This document shows, piece by piece, positions 21,930 to 30,597 of a stretch of DNA of 64,000 bases; the first letter of the stretch is position 1; each line of letters starts with the position of its first letter. The notes beneath the pieces were generated by a model. It searched no databases. It was not told the origin of the DNA and saw nothing but the letters and a program-made list of their open reading frames with translations. Source of the DNA: Rhodococcus rhodochrous (GTDB lineage Bacteria; Actinomycetota; Actinomycetes; Mycobacteriales; Mycobacteriaceae); assembly GCF_900187265.1 (NCBI RefSeq), contig NZ_LT906450.1, positions 2,037,444 to 2,101,443 on the forward strand, written 5' to 3'. Position numbers and translations under genes: made by a program.

Positions 21930-24368
21930 GTGTCCTCGGCCCGCAAAACCGCACCGGCGGGCGCCGCCGATCTCGCGGCCGCCCGCGACACCCTGCTTTC
22001 CGGCGGCCCCCGCAGCCGCCGCCTCGATACCGTGGCTCTGCGTCACGCCCTCGTGGATCTGCACGAATTCTGGTTGACGACGAAGGGCTCCGAACTCGGC
22101 ATCAAGCGCGAGGGAGGCTTCGCCATCGTCGCCGTCGGGGGTCTCGGACGCCGCGAGATGCTCCCGTACTCCGATCTCGATCTCATCCTCCTCCACGACG
22201 ACATGGCGCCGTCCGTCGTGTCGAAGGTCGCCGACGAGCTCTGGTACCCGCTGTGGGACGCGCACATCAAACTCGACCACAGTGTCCGGACGGTGCCCCA
22301 GGCCCTCCAGGTGTTCTCCTCCGATCTGACGGCCGCACTGGGAATGCTCGAGGCGCGGCACATCGCGGGCGACGCCCAGCTGAGCAATCTGCTCATCGGC
22401 GGTGTGCGACGTCAGTGGCGCACCGGCATCCGGTCCCGCTTCGACGAACTCATCGAGATGACCGAGGTGCGGTGGCAGCGCAGCGGGCAGATCGCCCACC
22501 GGGCCGAACCCGACCTCAAGAGCGGTCGCGGCGGGTTGCGGGACGTGCAGTTGCTCAATGCCCTGTCCGTTGCGCAGCTCACCGACGGCATGCCGGGACT
22601 CGGACCCGACGTCCCGGGTGGCGGTCTCGCGGCCGCCCACCGGCGACTGCTCGACGTACGCACCGAGCTGCACCGCGTCGCCGGCCGCTCCCGCGACCAG
22701 CTGCGCGCGCAGGACGCCGACGAGATCGCCGCGGCGCTGCGGATCGGCGACCGTTTCGATCTCGCGCGGGTGCTCACCGAATCGGCCCGCACGATCAGCT
22801 ACTCCGTCGACGTCGGCCTGCGCACCGCGGCCAATTCGCTGCCGCGCAAAGGTCTGTCGCGGCTGCGTCGCGGACCGGTGCGGCGTCCCCTCGACGAAGG
22901 GGTCGTCGAGCACGGGGGAGAGGTCGCCCTCGCACGCGACGCGCATCCGCGTCGCGACCCGGGCCTGATCACGCGGGTCGCGGCGGCCGCCGCGCAGGCC
23001 GGACTGCCCGTCTCGGCGGCCACGCTCACCCGGCTCGCCGATCATGCCCCGGAACTGCGCGAACCCTGGCCCCGCGAAGCTCTCGACGACTTCCTGGTGC
23101 TGCTCGGTTCGGGACGTCGCGCGGTCGACGTCATCGAGTCGCTGGACCGCACAGGACTGTGGGGGCGGTTGCTCCCCGAATGGGGTGCGGTGCGCGACCT
23201 GCCGCCGCGCGACGCCGTCCACACATGGACCGTGGACAGGCACCTCGTCGAGACCGCCGTCTACGCGAGCGAACTGACGACGCGGGTCGCCCGGCCGGAC
23301 CTGCTCGTCCTCGGCGCGTTGCTGCACGACATCGGCAAGGGACGCGGCGGCGACCACAGCGTGGTCGGTGCCGAACTGGCCCTGCAGATCGGGCGGCGGA
23401 TGGGCCTGTGGCCCTCGGACCTGGCGCTGCTCACCTCGATGGTGCGGCACCACCTGCTCCTGCCGCACACCGCGACCCGCCGCGATCTCGACGATCCGGA
23501 GACCGTGGCCGCGGTCGTCGACGCCCTCGACGGCGATCCGGTGCTGCTCGACCTGCTCCACGCCTTGGCCGAGGCGGATTCGCAGGCCACCGGCCCGGGG
23601 GTCTGGGGGGACTGGAAGGCGTCGCTGATCCGGGAACTCGTGCGCCGCTGCCGCATGATGATGGCGGGGGACGAGTTGCCGGCGCCGGATCCGATCGATC
23701 CCGCACTCGCGAGCCTCGCCGAGGACGGTGCCCTGCACGTCGCGCTCGAACCGCGCGAGGACGGCCGCAGCTTCACCGCAACCTTCGTCGCGCCCGACGA
23801 GCGGGGTGTGCTCTCCGACGAGGCCGGCGTGCTCTCGCTGCACGGTCTGCGGGTGTTGTCGGCGTCCATCGGCAGCCACGCCGGCAGCACGGTCAACACA
23901 TTCGTGGTGGCCCCGAGATTCGGTTCACCGCCCGAAGCGGCCCTGCTCCGGCAGGAACTCGTGCGGGCGCGCTCCGGCGACCTGGACCTCCTCGATGCCC
24001 TCGAGGCCAAGGATCGCGCCGAACGTGAGAGCAGGCTCCCCGAGCGCACGGCCCGGGCGGTACCCGTCAGCGCCGCTCTCGCCCCGCCGCGCATCATCTG
24101 GTTCGAAGGATCCGAAGCGGACCAGGTCGTGCTCGAGATCCGGTCGGAGGACCGGATCGGTCTGCTGTGCCGCCTCGCGGACGTCTTCGAGCGTGTCGGA
24201 GCCGACGTGCGGTGGGCACGGGTGAGCACGCTGGGTTCGACGGTGATCGACTCGTTCTGCGTCGATCTCGCCGGTGCCCACACCCGTGTCTCCCGGGAAC
24301 ATCTCGAGAAGGAACTGCTGTCGGTCCTGCCTGCGCCCGAGCCGCCCGCGCCCGCCGACAGATCGTGA
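21930..24368 (+). CDS. glnD: PII uridylyl/adenylyl-transferase GlnD
   Basis: GlnD modifies and demodifies PII according to glutamine level; in actinobacteria it acts as an adenylyltransferase. The nucleotidyltransferase signature [16 protein letters not shown] is near residue 70. The HD phosphohydrolase motif [15 protein letters not shown] is near 465, and two ACT domains form the C-terminus ([14 protein letters not shown] and [14 protein letters not shown]). The frame is open from an ATG at 21855 that overlaps glnK. I prefer the in-frame GTG at 21930 (812 residues) because the intervening codons form a hairpin and encode a low-complexity Gly/Ser/Pro stretch. Confidence 0.9.
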   Translation: MSSARKTAPAGAADLAAARDTLLSGGPRSRRLDTVALRHALVDLHEFWLTTKGSELGIKREGGFAIVAVGGLGRREMLPYSDLDLILLHDDMAPSVVSKVADELWYPLWDAHIKLDHSVRTVPQALQVFSSDLTAALGMLEARHIAGDAQLSNLLIGGVRRQWRTGIRSRFDELIEMTEVRWQRSGQIAHRAEPDLKSGRGGLRDVQLLNALSVAQLTDGMPGLGPDVPGGGLAAAHRRLLDVRTELHRVAGRSRDQLRAQDADEIAAALRIGDRFDLARVLTESARTISYSVDVGLRTAANSLPRKGLSRLRRGPVRRPLDEGVVEHGGEVALARDAHPRRDPGLITRVAAAAAQAGLPVSAATLTRLADHAPELREPWPREALDDFLVLLGSGRRAVDVIESLDRTGLWGRLLPEWGAVRDLPPRDAVHTWTVDRHLVETAVYASELTTRVARPDLLVLGALLHDIGKGRGGDHSVVGAELALQIGRRMGLWPSDLALLTSMVRHHLLLPHTATRRDLDDPETVAAVVDALDGDPVLLDLLHALAEADSQATGPGVWGDWKASLIRELVRRCRMMMAGDELPAPDPIDPALASLAEDGALHVALEPREDGRSFTATFVAPDERGVLSDEAGVLSLHGLRVLSASIGSHAGSTVNTFVVAPRFGSPPEAALLRQELVRARSGDLDLLDALEAKDRAERESRLPERTARAVPVSAALAPPRIIWFEGSEADQVVLEIRSEDRIGLLCRLADVFERVGADVRWARVSTLGSTVIDSFCVDLAGAHTRVSREHLEKELLSVLPAPEPPAPADRS

Positions 24369-24386
24369 CCGACGGGTCCTGACCGC

Positions 24387-24419
24387 GCGGGTGGCCCGCC
24401 CTGTGGCGTGGCCACCCGC
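24387..24419 (+). terminator. Hairpin after glnD
   Basis: A perfect 10-bp stem (24387-24396 with 24410-24419), extendable by a few pairs across a bulge, lies 18 bp after the glnD stop. It separates the nitrogen operon from ffh. Confidence 0.5.
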
Positions 24420-24496
24420 GGTCGCGACGGATCGGGAGCGGTTACCCTGGTTCGCAGCATTGTCCGCATCTTCGTCAGAGCTCAGGAGCGCATTCG

Positions 24497-26065
24497 GTGT
24501 TCGAATCCCTTTCCGACAGGTTGACAGGGGTCCTGAAGGACCTGCGCGGCAAGGGGCGGCTGTCCGACGCGGACATCGACGCGACCTGCCGTGAGATCCG
24601 CCTCGCCCTGCTCGAGGCCGACGTCGCGCTGCCCGTGGTGCGCGAGTTCATCAAGAAGATCAAGGTGCGCGCCAAGGGCGCCGAGGTGCACGGCGCGCTG
24701 AACCCGGCCCAGCAGGTCGTCAAGATCGTCAACGAGGAACTCGTCGGGATCCTCGGCGGCGAGACCCGTCGTCTGCAGTTCGCGAAGACCCCGCCGACGG
24801 TCATCATGCTCGCCGGTCTGCAGGGTGCCGGTAAGACCACCCTCGCGGGCAAGCTCGCGAAGTGGCTCAAGGCGCAGGGGCACACCCCGATGCTGGTCGC
24901 CTGCGACCTCCAGCGCCCCGGCGCTGTCACGCAGCTGCAGGTGGTCGGTGAGCGTGCCGGCGTGTCGGTCTTCGCTCCGCATCCCGGCACCTCCATCGGC
25001 GGTGGCGAGAACGAACTCGGAGTCACCGCCGCCGACCCGATCGCCGTGGCGGAGCAGGGCATCGCCGAGGCGCGCAACAAGCAGTACGACGTGGTCATCG
25101 TCGACACCGCCGGTCGCCTCGGTATCGACCAGGAACTCATGGCGCAGGCCGCGGGCATCCGCGACGCGGTGCAGCCCGACGAGGTGCTGTTCGTCCTCGA
25201 CGCGATGATCGGTCAGGACGCCGTGAGCACCGCCGAGGCGTTCCGCGAGGGCGTCGGCTTCACCGGCGTGGTGCTCACCAAGCTCGACGGCGACGCCCGC
25301 GGTGGTGCCGCGCTCAGCGTCCGCGAGCTCACCGGCCAGCCGATCATGTTCGCCTCCACCGGTGAGAAGCTCGAGGACTTCGACGTCTTCCACCCCGAGC
25401 GCATGGCCAGCCGCATCCTCGGCATGGGCGACGTGCTCACCCTGATCGAGCAGGCCGAGCAGGTCTTCGACGCCGAGCAGGCCGAGGCCACCGCCAGCAA
25501 GATCGGTTCCGGTGAGCTCACCCTCGAGGACTTTCTCGAGCAGATGATGGCCGTGCGGAAGATGGGCCCCATCGCCAATCTCCTGGGCATGCTGCCCGGA
25601 GCCGGGCAGATGAAGGACGCCCTCGCCAACGTCGACGAGAAGCAGCTCGACCGCATCCAGGCGATCATCCGCGGCATGACGCCGGAGGAGCGCGCCAACC
25701 CGAAGATCATCAACGGCTCGCGGCGACTGCGCATCGCCAACGGTTCCGGTGTGAAGGTCTCCGACGTCAACCAGCTCGTCGACCGGTTCTTCGAGGCCCG
25801 GAAGATGATGACGGCGATGGCCGGCCAGATGGGCATGCCGGGCGCACGCAAGAACCAGCGCAAGAAGGGCAAGAAGGGGAAGAAGGGCGGTCGCGGACCG
25901 ACGCCGCCGAAGGTGCGGGGCGGTATGCCCGGTGGCTTCCCCGGTCTTCCGGGTGGCATGCCGGCCGGGATGCCCGACCTGTCGAAGATGCCGAAGGGCC
26001 TCGACGAGCTGCCTCCGGGTCTCGAGAACTTCGACCTGTCGAAGCTGAAGTTCCCCAAGAACTGA
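24497..26065 (+). CDS. ffh: Signal recognition particle protein Ffh
   Basis: Ffh binds signal peptides and 4.5S RNA and targets nascent membrane proteins to FtsY. The 522-residue protein has an N domain (FESLSDRLTGVLKDLRGKG), GTPase motifs GLQGAGKTT (near 107), DTAGRL and TKLDGDARGG, and a methionine-rich M domain. A C-terminal tail follows that is first lysine-rich and then made of Gly/Met/Pro repeats (GGMPGGFPGLPGGMP). The GTG at 24497 has CAGGAG upstream. A -10-like TACCCT lies near 24441. Confidence 0.96.
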   Translation: MFESLSDRLTGVLKDLRGKGRLSDADIDATCREIRLALLEADVALPVVREFIKKIKVRAKGAEVHGALNPAQQVVKIVNEELVGILGGETRRLQFAKTPPTVIMLAGLQGAGKTTLAGKLAKWLKAQGHTPMLVACDLQRPGAVTQLQVVGERAGVSVFAPHPGTSIGGGENELGVTAADPIAVAEQGIAEARNKQYDVVIVDTAGRLGIDQELMAQAAGIRDAVQPDEVLFVLDAMIGQDAVSTAEAFREGVGFTGVVLTKLDGDARGGAALSVRELTGQPIMFASTGEKLEDFDVFHPERMASRILGMGDVLTLIEQAEQVFDAEQAEATASKIGSGELTLEDFLEQMMAVRKMGPIANLLGMLPGAGQMKDALANVDEKQLDRIQAIIRGMTPEERANPKIINGSRRLRIANGSGVKVSDVNQLVDRFFEARKMMTAMAGQMGMPGARKNQRKKGKKGKKGGRGPTPPKVRGGMPGGFPGLPGGMPAGMPDLSKMPKGLDELPPGLENFDLSKLKFPKN

Positions 26066-26078
26066 GCCGAGCCGGGTG

Positions 26079-27194
26079 ATGACCGTGACCGAGGGTGATG
26101 CGCGTTCCTTCGTCGTGCGGGGCCGGTCGTTGGCCGACGGCGAACCCGTCGAGCTGTACGTCGGGGCCGACGGATCGTTCACGGCCGAGCCCGACCCCGA
26201 CGCGGAGGTGCTCTGCGCCGACGGCTGGATCCTGCCGGGTCTCGTCGACGCGCACTGCCACGTCGGCATCCGGTTCGGCGGGGGAGCGGAGGACGTGGAC
26301 GGTCTGCTCGCGCAGGCCGTCACCGAACGCGACGCGGGTGTCCTGTTGCTCCGTGACGCCGGGTCGCCCGTCGACACCCGGGCTCTCGACCAGCGGGCGG
26401 ACCTGCCTCGGATCATCCGGGCCGGTCGGCACATCGCGTTGCCCAAGCGCTACATCCGCGGGCTGCCCGTCGACCTCGAGGACGAGTCGCAGCTGCCCGA
26501 GGAAGTGGCACGTCAGGCCCGGGCCGGTGACGGCTGGGTCAAGCTCATCGGCGACTGGATCGACCGCGAGGCCGGCGACCTCGCTCCGCTGTGGAGCGAC
26601 GAGATCCTCGTCGAGGCGATCGCCGCCGCCCACCGCGAAGGCGCGCGGGTGACGGCGCACGTCTTCGGCGAGGAGGCCCTGCCCGGACTGCTCGCGGCGG
26701 GGATCGACTGCATCGAGCACGGCACGGGTCTGACCGACGAGACCATCGCGATGATGGCTGCCGCCGGCACCGCGCTCGTGCCGACCCTGGTCAACATCGA
26801 GAACTTCCCGGACATCGCCGATTCGGCGACGCGATTTCCGGTGTACGCGGCGCACATGCGCGCTCTGTACGCGCGCCTCGACGAGACCATCGGCGCCGCC
26901 CACGAGGCCGGCATCCCGATCTACGCGGGCACCGATGCCGGAGGTCAGGTGCAGCACGGGCGCATCGCCGACGAGATCGCGTCGCTCGTGCGCGTGGGTC
27001 TCCACCCCACCGAGGCGTACGCGGCGGCGAGCTGGAAGGCCCGCGCGTGGCTCGGGCATCCGAGTCTCGAACCGGGCACGTCGGCCGATTTCGTCGTGTA
27101 CCGGGAGGATCCGCGCAGCGACCCGGCCGCGGCGCGTCCCGATCTCGTGGTTCTCCGCGGCCGGGTGGTCTCGGGTAGTCCCGCGCGCCTGTAG
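26079..27194 (+). CDS. Metal-dependent amidohydrolase
   Basis: This is a TIM-barrel hydrolase of the imidazolonepropionase-like amidohydrolase superfamily; the substrate is unknown. The 371-residue protein has the metal-binding HxH of strand 1 (VDAHCHVG, near residue 60), a possible bridging lysine in GWVKLIGDW, further histidines in TAHVFGEEA and IEHGTGL, and the catalytic aspartate in AGTDAGGQ. It starts 13 bp after ffh, with a GTG three bases before the chosen ATG. A similar gene follows ffh in mycobacteria (Rv2915c), so the linkage is old. Confidence 0.82.
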   Translation: MTVTEGDARSFVVRGRSLADGEPVELYVGADGSFTAEPDPDAEVLCADGWILPGLVDAHCHVGIRFGGGAEDVDGLLAQAVTERDAGVLLLRDAGSPVDTRALDQRADLPRIIRAGRHIALPKRYIRGLPVDLEDESQLPEEVARQARAGDGWVKLIGDWIDREAGDLAPLWSDEILVEAIAAAHREGARVTAHVFGEEALPGLLAAGIDCIEHGTGLTDETIAMMAAAGTALVPTLVNIENFPDIADSATRFPVYAAHMRALYARLDETIGAAHEAGIPIYAGTDAGGQVQHGRIADEIASLVRVGLHPTEAYAAASWKARAWLGHPSLEPGTSADFVVYREDPRSDPAAARPDLVVLRGRVVSGSPARL

Positions 27195-27223
27195 AGCGGG
27201 TGCGCGGGGTCACCGGGTGCCGG

Positions 27224-27255
27224 TTTCGTCCTGGCTCGCGCGTCTGGCAGAATGG
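27224..27255 (+). promoter_or_regulatory. Promoter of rpsP
   Basis: TTTCGTC (27224-27230) and TCTGGCAGAATGG (27243-27255, with -10-like CAGAAT at 27248-27253) form a candidate promoter about 140 bp before rpsP. Nearly the same two blocks occur before rplS at 33886-33918. The gap to rpsP would be a leader of about 130 nt. Confidence 0.55.
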
Positions 27256-27389
27256 TTCGCTGTCGTCGCATCCGGTTACGTACCGCGCGGCGGTCACAGG
27301 CTAGAGGCAAAACCGGGCGTGCCAGAAGGGCGCGTCGTCCGAATTGCACGTGACACGCGCCTCGGCGCACCCCGAAGGAGAACACAGCA

Positions 27390-27836
27390 GTGGCTGTCAA
27401 GATCAAGCTCACCCGTCTCGGCAAGATCCGCAACCCGCAGTACCGCATCGTCGTCGCGGACTCGCGCACCCGCCGCAACGGCCGGGCCATCGAGACCATC
27501 GGCAAGTACCACCCGAAGGAAGAGCCTTCGCTGATCGAGGTCGATTCGGAGCGTGCGCAGTACTGGCTGAACGTCGGCGCGCAGCCGACCGAGCCGGTCC
27601 TCAACCTCCTCAAGATCACCGGCGACTGGCAGAAGTTCAAGGGCCTGCCGGGTGCTGAGGGCACGCTGAAGAAGGCGGAGGCGAAGCCGTCCAAGCTCGA
27701 GCTGTTCCAGGCCGCCCTCGCGCAGGCCGAGAACGAGCCGGCTGCCGAGGCTGTCACGCCCAAGAAGAAGAAGGCTGCCAAGGAAGAGTCCGCCGAGGCG
27801 TCCACCGAGGCCGAGTCCACCGAGGCCGCCGAGTAA
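27390..27836 (+). CDS. rpsP: 30S ribosomal protein S16
   Basis: S16 is a 30S assembly protein. Residues 1-85 are the conserved domain ([22 protein letters not shown] and beyond). The 148-residue protein carries an actinobacterial C-terminal extension with a lysine run ([10 protein letters not shown]) and an acidic Ala/Glu/Ser tail. The GTG start has GAAGGAGA upstream. The stop overlaps the next ATG by one base (TAATG). It is the first gene of rpsP-khpA-rimM-trmD. Confidence 0.96.
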   Translation: MAVKIKLTRLGKIRNPQYRIVVADSRTRRNGRAIETIGKYHPKEEPSLIEVDSERAQYWLNVGAQPTEPVLNLLKITGDWQKFKGLPGAEGTLKKAEAKPSKLELFQAALAQAENEPAAEAVTPKKKKAAKEESAEASTEAESTEAAE

Positions 27837-28078
27837 TGAGCGCCGTGGTCGCCGATGCCGTCGAGCATCTCGTTCGTGGAATCGTCGCCCATCCCGACGA
27901 CGTCCGCGTCGACCTGATCGCGGGCCGTCGGGGCCGCACCGTCGAGGTGCATGTCAATCCCGACGACCTCGGCAAGGTCATCGGCCGCGGCGGTCGCACC
28001 GCGACCGCACTGCGGACCCTCGTCACCGGAATCGGTGGCCGGGGTATCCGTGTCGACGTCGTTGACACCGACCGCTAG
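27836..28078 (+). CDS. khpA: KH-domain RNA-binding protein KhpA
   Basis: This 80-residue single-KH protein binds RNA and, with KhpB, affects cell division and translation in other Gram-positives. The GxxG loop reads [15 protein letters not shown]. It lies between rpsP and rimM, its conserved place. The ATG overlaps the rpsP stop, indicating coupling. Confidence 0.9.
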   Translation: MSAVVADAVEHLVRGIVAHPDDVRVDLIAGRRGRTVEVHVNPDDLGKVIGRGGRTATALRTLVTGIGGRGIRVDVVDTDR

Positions 28079-28088
28079 GCGAGCGTCG

Positions 28089-28679
28089 ATGGAGCTCGTC
28101 GTGGGCCGTGTGGCCAAGTCGCACGGCATCCGAGGCGAAGTCGTCGTCGAGGTTCGCACCGACGAACCCGAGGAGCGCTTCGCCGTCGGCGCGGTTCTGC
28201 GTGGACGCAAGCCTCGCGACAAGCACCTGCACGAGTACACAGTGGAAGCCGCCCGGGAACACTCCGGGCGGCTTCTGCTGCGCCTGCAGGGCATCGACGG
28301 TCGCGACGCCGCAGACGCGCTGCGCGGGGTGCTGTTCGTCGTCGACAGTGCCGACCTTCCGCCGTCCGACGATCCGGACGAGTTCTACGACCACGAACTC
28401 GAAGGGCTGACGGTGCGGATCGTCGCAGGTCGCCCCGACGGCGGAAACGAGGTCGGCACCGTCCGCGAGGTCCTGCACACGGCCGCCGGCGAACTGCTGT
28501 CGATCCGGCCGACAGGCCAGGAACGTGGAGAGCTGCTCGTCCCGTTCGTCACCGAGATCGTTCCGACGGTGTCGGTGCGGGACGGCGTGATCGAGATCGA
28601 TCCGCCCGACGGGCTCCTCGACCCCGATTTCGGGGAACCGCCGTCCAAGAAGAAGAAGTCGACCGAGGGGAAGCAGTAG
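28089..28679 (+). CDS. rimM: 16S rRNA processing protein RimM
   Basis: RimM assists maturation of the 30S head and binds S19. The 196-residue protein begins [21 protein letters not shown], the family start, followed by a PRC-barrel half ([13 protein letters not shown], then [12 protein letters not shown]). It ends with a lysine-rich tail. It begins 10 bp after khpA and ends three bases before trmD. Confidence 0.93.
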   Translation: MELVVGRVAKSHGIRGEVVVEVRTDEPEERFAVGAVLRGRKPRDKHLHEYTVEAAREHSGRLLLRLQGIDGRDAADALRGVLFVVDSADLPPSDDPDEFYDHELEGLTVRIVAGRPDGGNEVGTVREVLHTAAGELLSIRPTGQERGELLVPFVTEIVPTVSVRDGVIEIDPPDGLLDPDFGEPPSKKKKSTEGKQ

Positions 28680-28682
28680 TCC

Positions 28683-29390
28683 GTGCGGCTCGACGTCGTC
28701 ACTATCTTCCCCGAATATCTCGAACCCCTGCGGGTCGCCCTGCTCGGCAAAGCAATCGACAAGGGGCTCATCTCCGTCGGTGTGCACAACCTGCGCGACT
28801 GGACGCACGACGTGCACAAGGCCGTCGACGATGCGCCCTACGGTGGCGGGCCGGGCATGGTCATGAAACCCACCGTGTGGGGACCGGCGCTCGACGACGT
28901 GCTCGCCGGACCCGATGGTGGAACCGACCCCGACGTGCTGCTCGTCGTCCCGACGCCCGCTGGTCGCCGCTTCGATCAGGCCACCGCACAACGCTGGTCG
29001 AAGGAGAAGCGGATCGTCTTCGCGTGCGGTCGCTACGAAGGAATCGACCAGCGCGTCTTCGACGATGCCGCGAGGCGCGTGCGCGTCGAGGAGGTGAGCA
29101 TCGGCGACTACGTCCTCATCGGTGGGGAGGTCGCCGTTCTCGTCATGGTCGAGGCCGTCGTCCGGCTGCTACCCGGTGTGCTCGGCAATCAGCAGTCGCA
29201 CCAGGAGGATTCGTTCTCCGACGGACTGCTCGAGGGCCCGAGCTACACCCGGCCTGCGGTGTGGCGCGACCTCGAGGTGCCGCCGGTGCTGTTGTCCGGC
29301 GACCACGGCAAGGTTGCTCGCTGGCGCCACGAGCAGTCGCTCGAACGCACCCGGGACCGACGACCCGATCTGCTGCCGTCCGACGACTGA
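28683..29390 (+). CDS. trmD: tRNA (guanine37-N1)-methyltransferase TrmD
   Basis: TrmD methylates G37 of tRNAs to prevent frameshifting. The 235-residue SPOUT enzyme has RLDVVTIFPEYL at its start, the RNA-contact loop DAPYGGGPGMVMKP, and the SAM-knot segments CGRYEGIDQR and SIGDYVLIGGE. The GTG start lies three bases after the rimM stop. In many bacteria rplS follows trmD; here a lipoprotein gene, tex and a membrane-protein gene intervene. Confidence 0.95.
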   Translation: MRLDVVTIFPEYLEPLRVALLGKAIDKGLISVGVHNLRDWTHDVHKAVDDAPYGGGPGMVMKPTVWGPALDDVLAGPDGGTDPDVLLVVPTPAGRRFDQATAQRWSKEKRIVFACGRYEGIDQRVFDDAARRVRVEEVSIGDYVLIGGEVAVLVMVEAVVRLLPGVLGNQQSHQEDSFSDGLLEGPSYTRPAVWRDLEVPPVLLSGDHGKVARWRHEQSLERTRDRRPDLLPSDD

Positions 29391-29402
29391 CGCCGCGCCG
29401 GA

Positions 29403-29417
29403 CGGCCCTCAGGGCCG
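29403..29417. terminator. Short palindromic hairpin at the trmD/lipoprotein junction
   Basis: A 6-bp stem (29403-29408 with 29412-29417) closes around TCA, which is the antisense of the lipoprotein stop codon. It lies in the 18-bp gap between convergent genes. It is short, so termination is tentative. Confidence 0.4.
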
Positions 29418-30395
29418 GTGCGCGCTTCCGAGCGTCGTCTCGACCGCCAGCGTGACGGTCTCGCGCGCGTGCTGCGCGCTCCCGTCGTCCGTCGCGTCGT
29501 ACATCGCCGTGTCGGGCAGGAAACCGGTGTCGTAGAAGGGATCCGACTCGTCGTAGGTGACGGTCTCCCGTGCCGTGACCACGGCCACGTACCGGTGGTC
29601 GTCGCCGAAGAATCCGGTGGACAGGTGCAACCATTCACCGGCCAGGCAGCACATCCACCCCTGCTTGACACCCAGATCCGTGGAGTCGCCGAGACCCTCG
29701 GGAAGCCCGAAACGCTGGTCGTATCCGTCGACGCCGTCGTCGGTGAACTCCACCAGGTGGCCGACGATCCGGGCCGCACTCTCGTCACCGGAGGCGCTGT
29801 CGCCGAGCAGATCGTCGTACCAGGTCAGCAGGTCCGATGCCGTCGTGGTCGTGTTCCACCACCAGGACCCCGGATCCGGGGGAGTCGTGCCGGTCAGGTT
29901 GTGCCGCTCCACGACGTGCTCGACGATCTCGGGACCGCCGTAGGTCTCCCACAGCAGCGTGGCAGCGTTGTCGTCGGAGGAGCGCAGCATCGACCGGATC
30001 AGTTCGTGGTCCTCGTCGGCGAGCGTCGCCTCGCCCGTCACCTCGCGGTACAGGACTTCCTCGGCGATGAACAGCTTGACGGTCGAGGCGGTCTCGAAGG
30101 GTTCGTCCGTGCCGCCGAGCACGCGGGTCCCGGATTCGCGGTCGAGCACGGCGACGGTCAGGCGCGCTCCGCGGCTGTCGGCGAGTGCGACGGCCGCGTC
30201 GATCTGCCGGGGGAGCTCGGCCGTCGACAGCGTCACGGTCGGCTCGTCGGAATCGGTGTCCGCCACCGAGGCGAGACCGAGGGCTTCGTGCGGGAGCGGG
30301 TGGGTGTCCATCGAATCGCAGCCGGATACGGCCAGTGCGGTGGTCACGCACAGCATCATCGCGCCCGATCGTGCGCGTCCGCGCCCGTGCTTCAT
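29409..30395 (-). CDS. LppW-like serine-hydrolase lipoprotein
   Basis: This is a probable lipoprotein of 328 residues with a class A beta-lactamase-like fold. The signal peptide ends in a lipobox (AVSGC, Cys26). The active-site SxxK is in TASTVKLF, a likely SDN-equivalent is in SSDDN, and the third motif reads KQG (VKQGW) rather than KTG. The mycobacterial relative next to trmD is LppW (Rv2905). Function is unknown; penicillinase activity is doubtful with the altered third motif. The ATG at 30395 has AGGAA seven bases upstream. Convergent with trmD and divergent from tex. Confidence 0.75.
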   Translation of the reverse strand: MKHGRGRARSGAMMLCVTTALAVSGCDSMDTHPLPHEALGLASVADTDSDEPTVTLSTAELPRQIDAAVALADSRGARLTVAVLDRESGTRVLGGTDEPFETASTVKLFIAEEVLYREVTGEATLADEDHELIRSMLRSSDDNAATLLWETYGGPEIVEHVVERHNLTGTTPPDPGSWWWNTTTTASDLLTWYDDLLGDSASGDESAARIVGHLVEFTDDGVDGYDQRFGLPEGLGDSTDLGVKQGWMCCLAGEWLHLSTGFFGDDHRYVAVVTARETVTYDESDPFYDTGFLPDTAMYDATDDGSAQHARETVTLAVETTLGSAHRP

Positions 30396-30480
30396 TTCCG
30401 GTTCCTGCATTCCATTGTGCTGTGGACGATAGCGCCGGTCCACCCGACAGCCTGCACGGACCCCGCGCGTGAGCGCGCAC

Positions 30481-30565
30481 GGTCACAGGCGCGGGCGCCT
30501 ACGCGGTCACAGGTGCGGGCGCCTACGCAGGCACAGGTGCGGGCGCCTACGCAGGCACAGGCGCG
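30481..30565 (+). repeat. 24-bp tandem repeat (3.5 copies) upstream of tex
   Basis: Units lie at 30481-30504, 30505-30528 and 30529-30552, with a partial unit at 30553-30565. They differ at one to three positions and share GCGGGCGCCTACGC. The array sits between the divergent lipoprotein and tex starts and ends 32 bp before the tex GTG. It includes the palindrome GGCGCC in each unit. Confidence 0.92.
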
Positions 30566-30597
30566 TGGCGAGGGCGGCAACTGTAGGGTCGTTCGAC

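Noticed and set aside
27195-27389. tRNA gene in the gap before rpsP
   Set aside because: The TGGCAGAATGG stretch looked tRNA-like, but no cloverleaf, T-loop GTTCGA or acceptor pairing follows; it fits a promoter and leader instead.
30481-30565. CRISPR array
   Set aside because: The 24-bp units are adjacent with no unique spacers, and no cas gene is present.
30469-30597. N-terminal extension of tex through the 24-bp repeats
   Set aside because: The frame is open, but the Tex family starts at the GTG at 30598 and the extension is only translated repeats.
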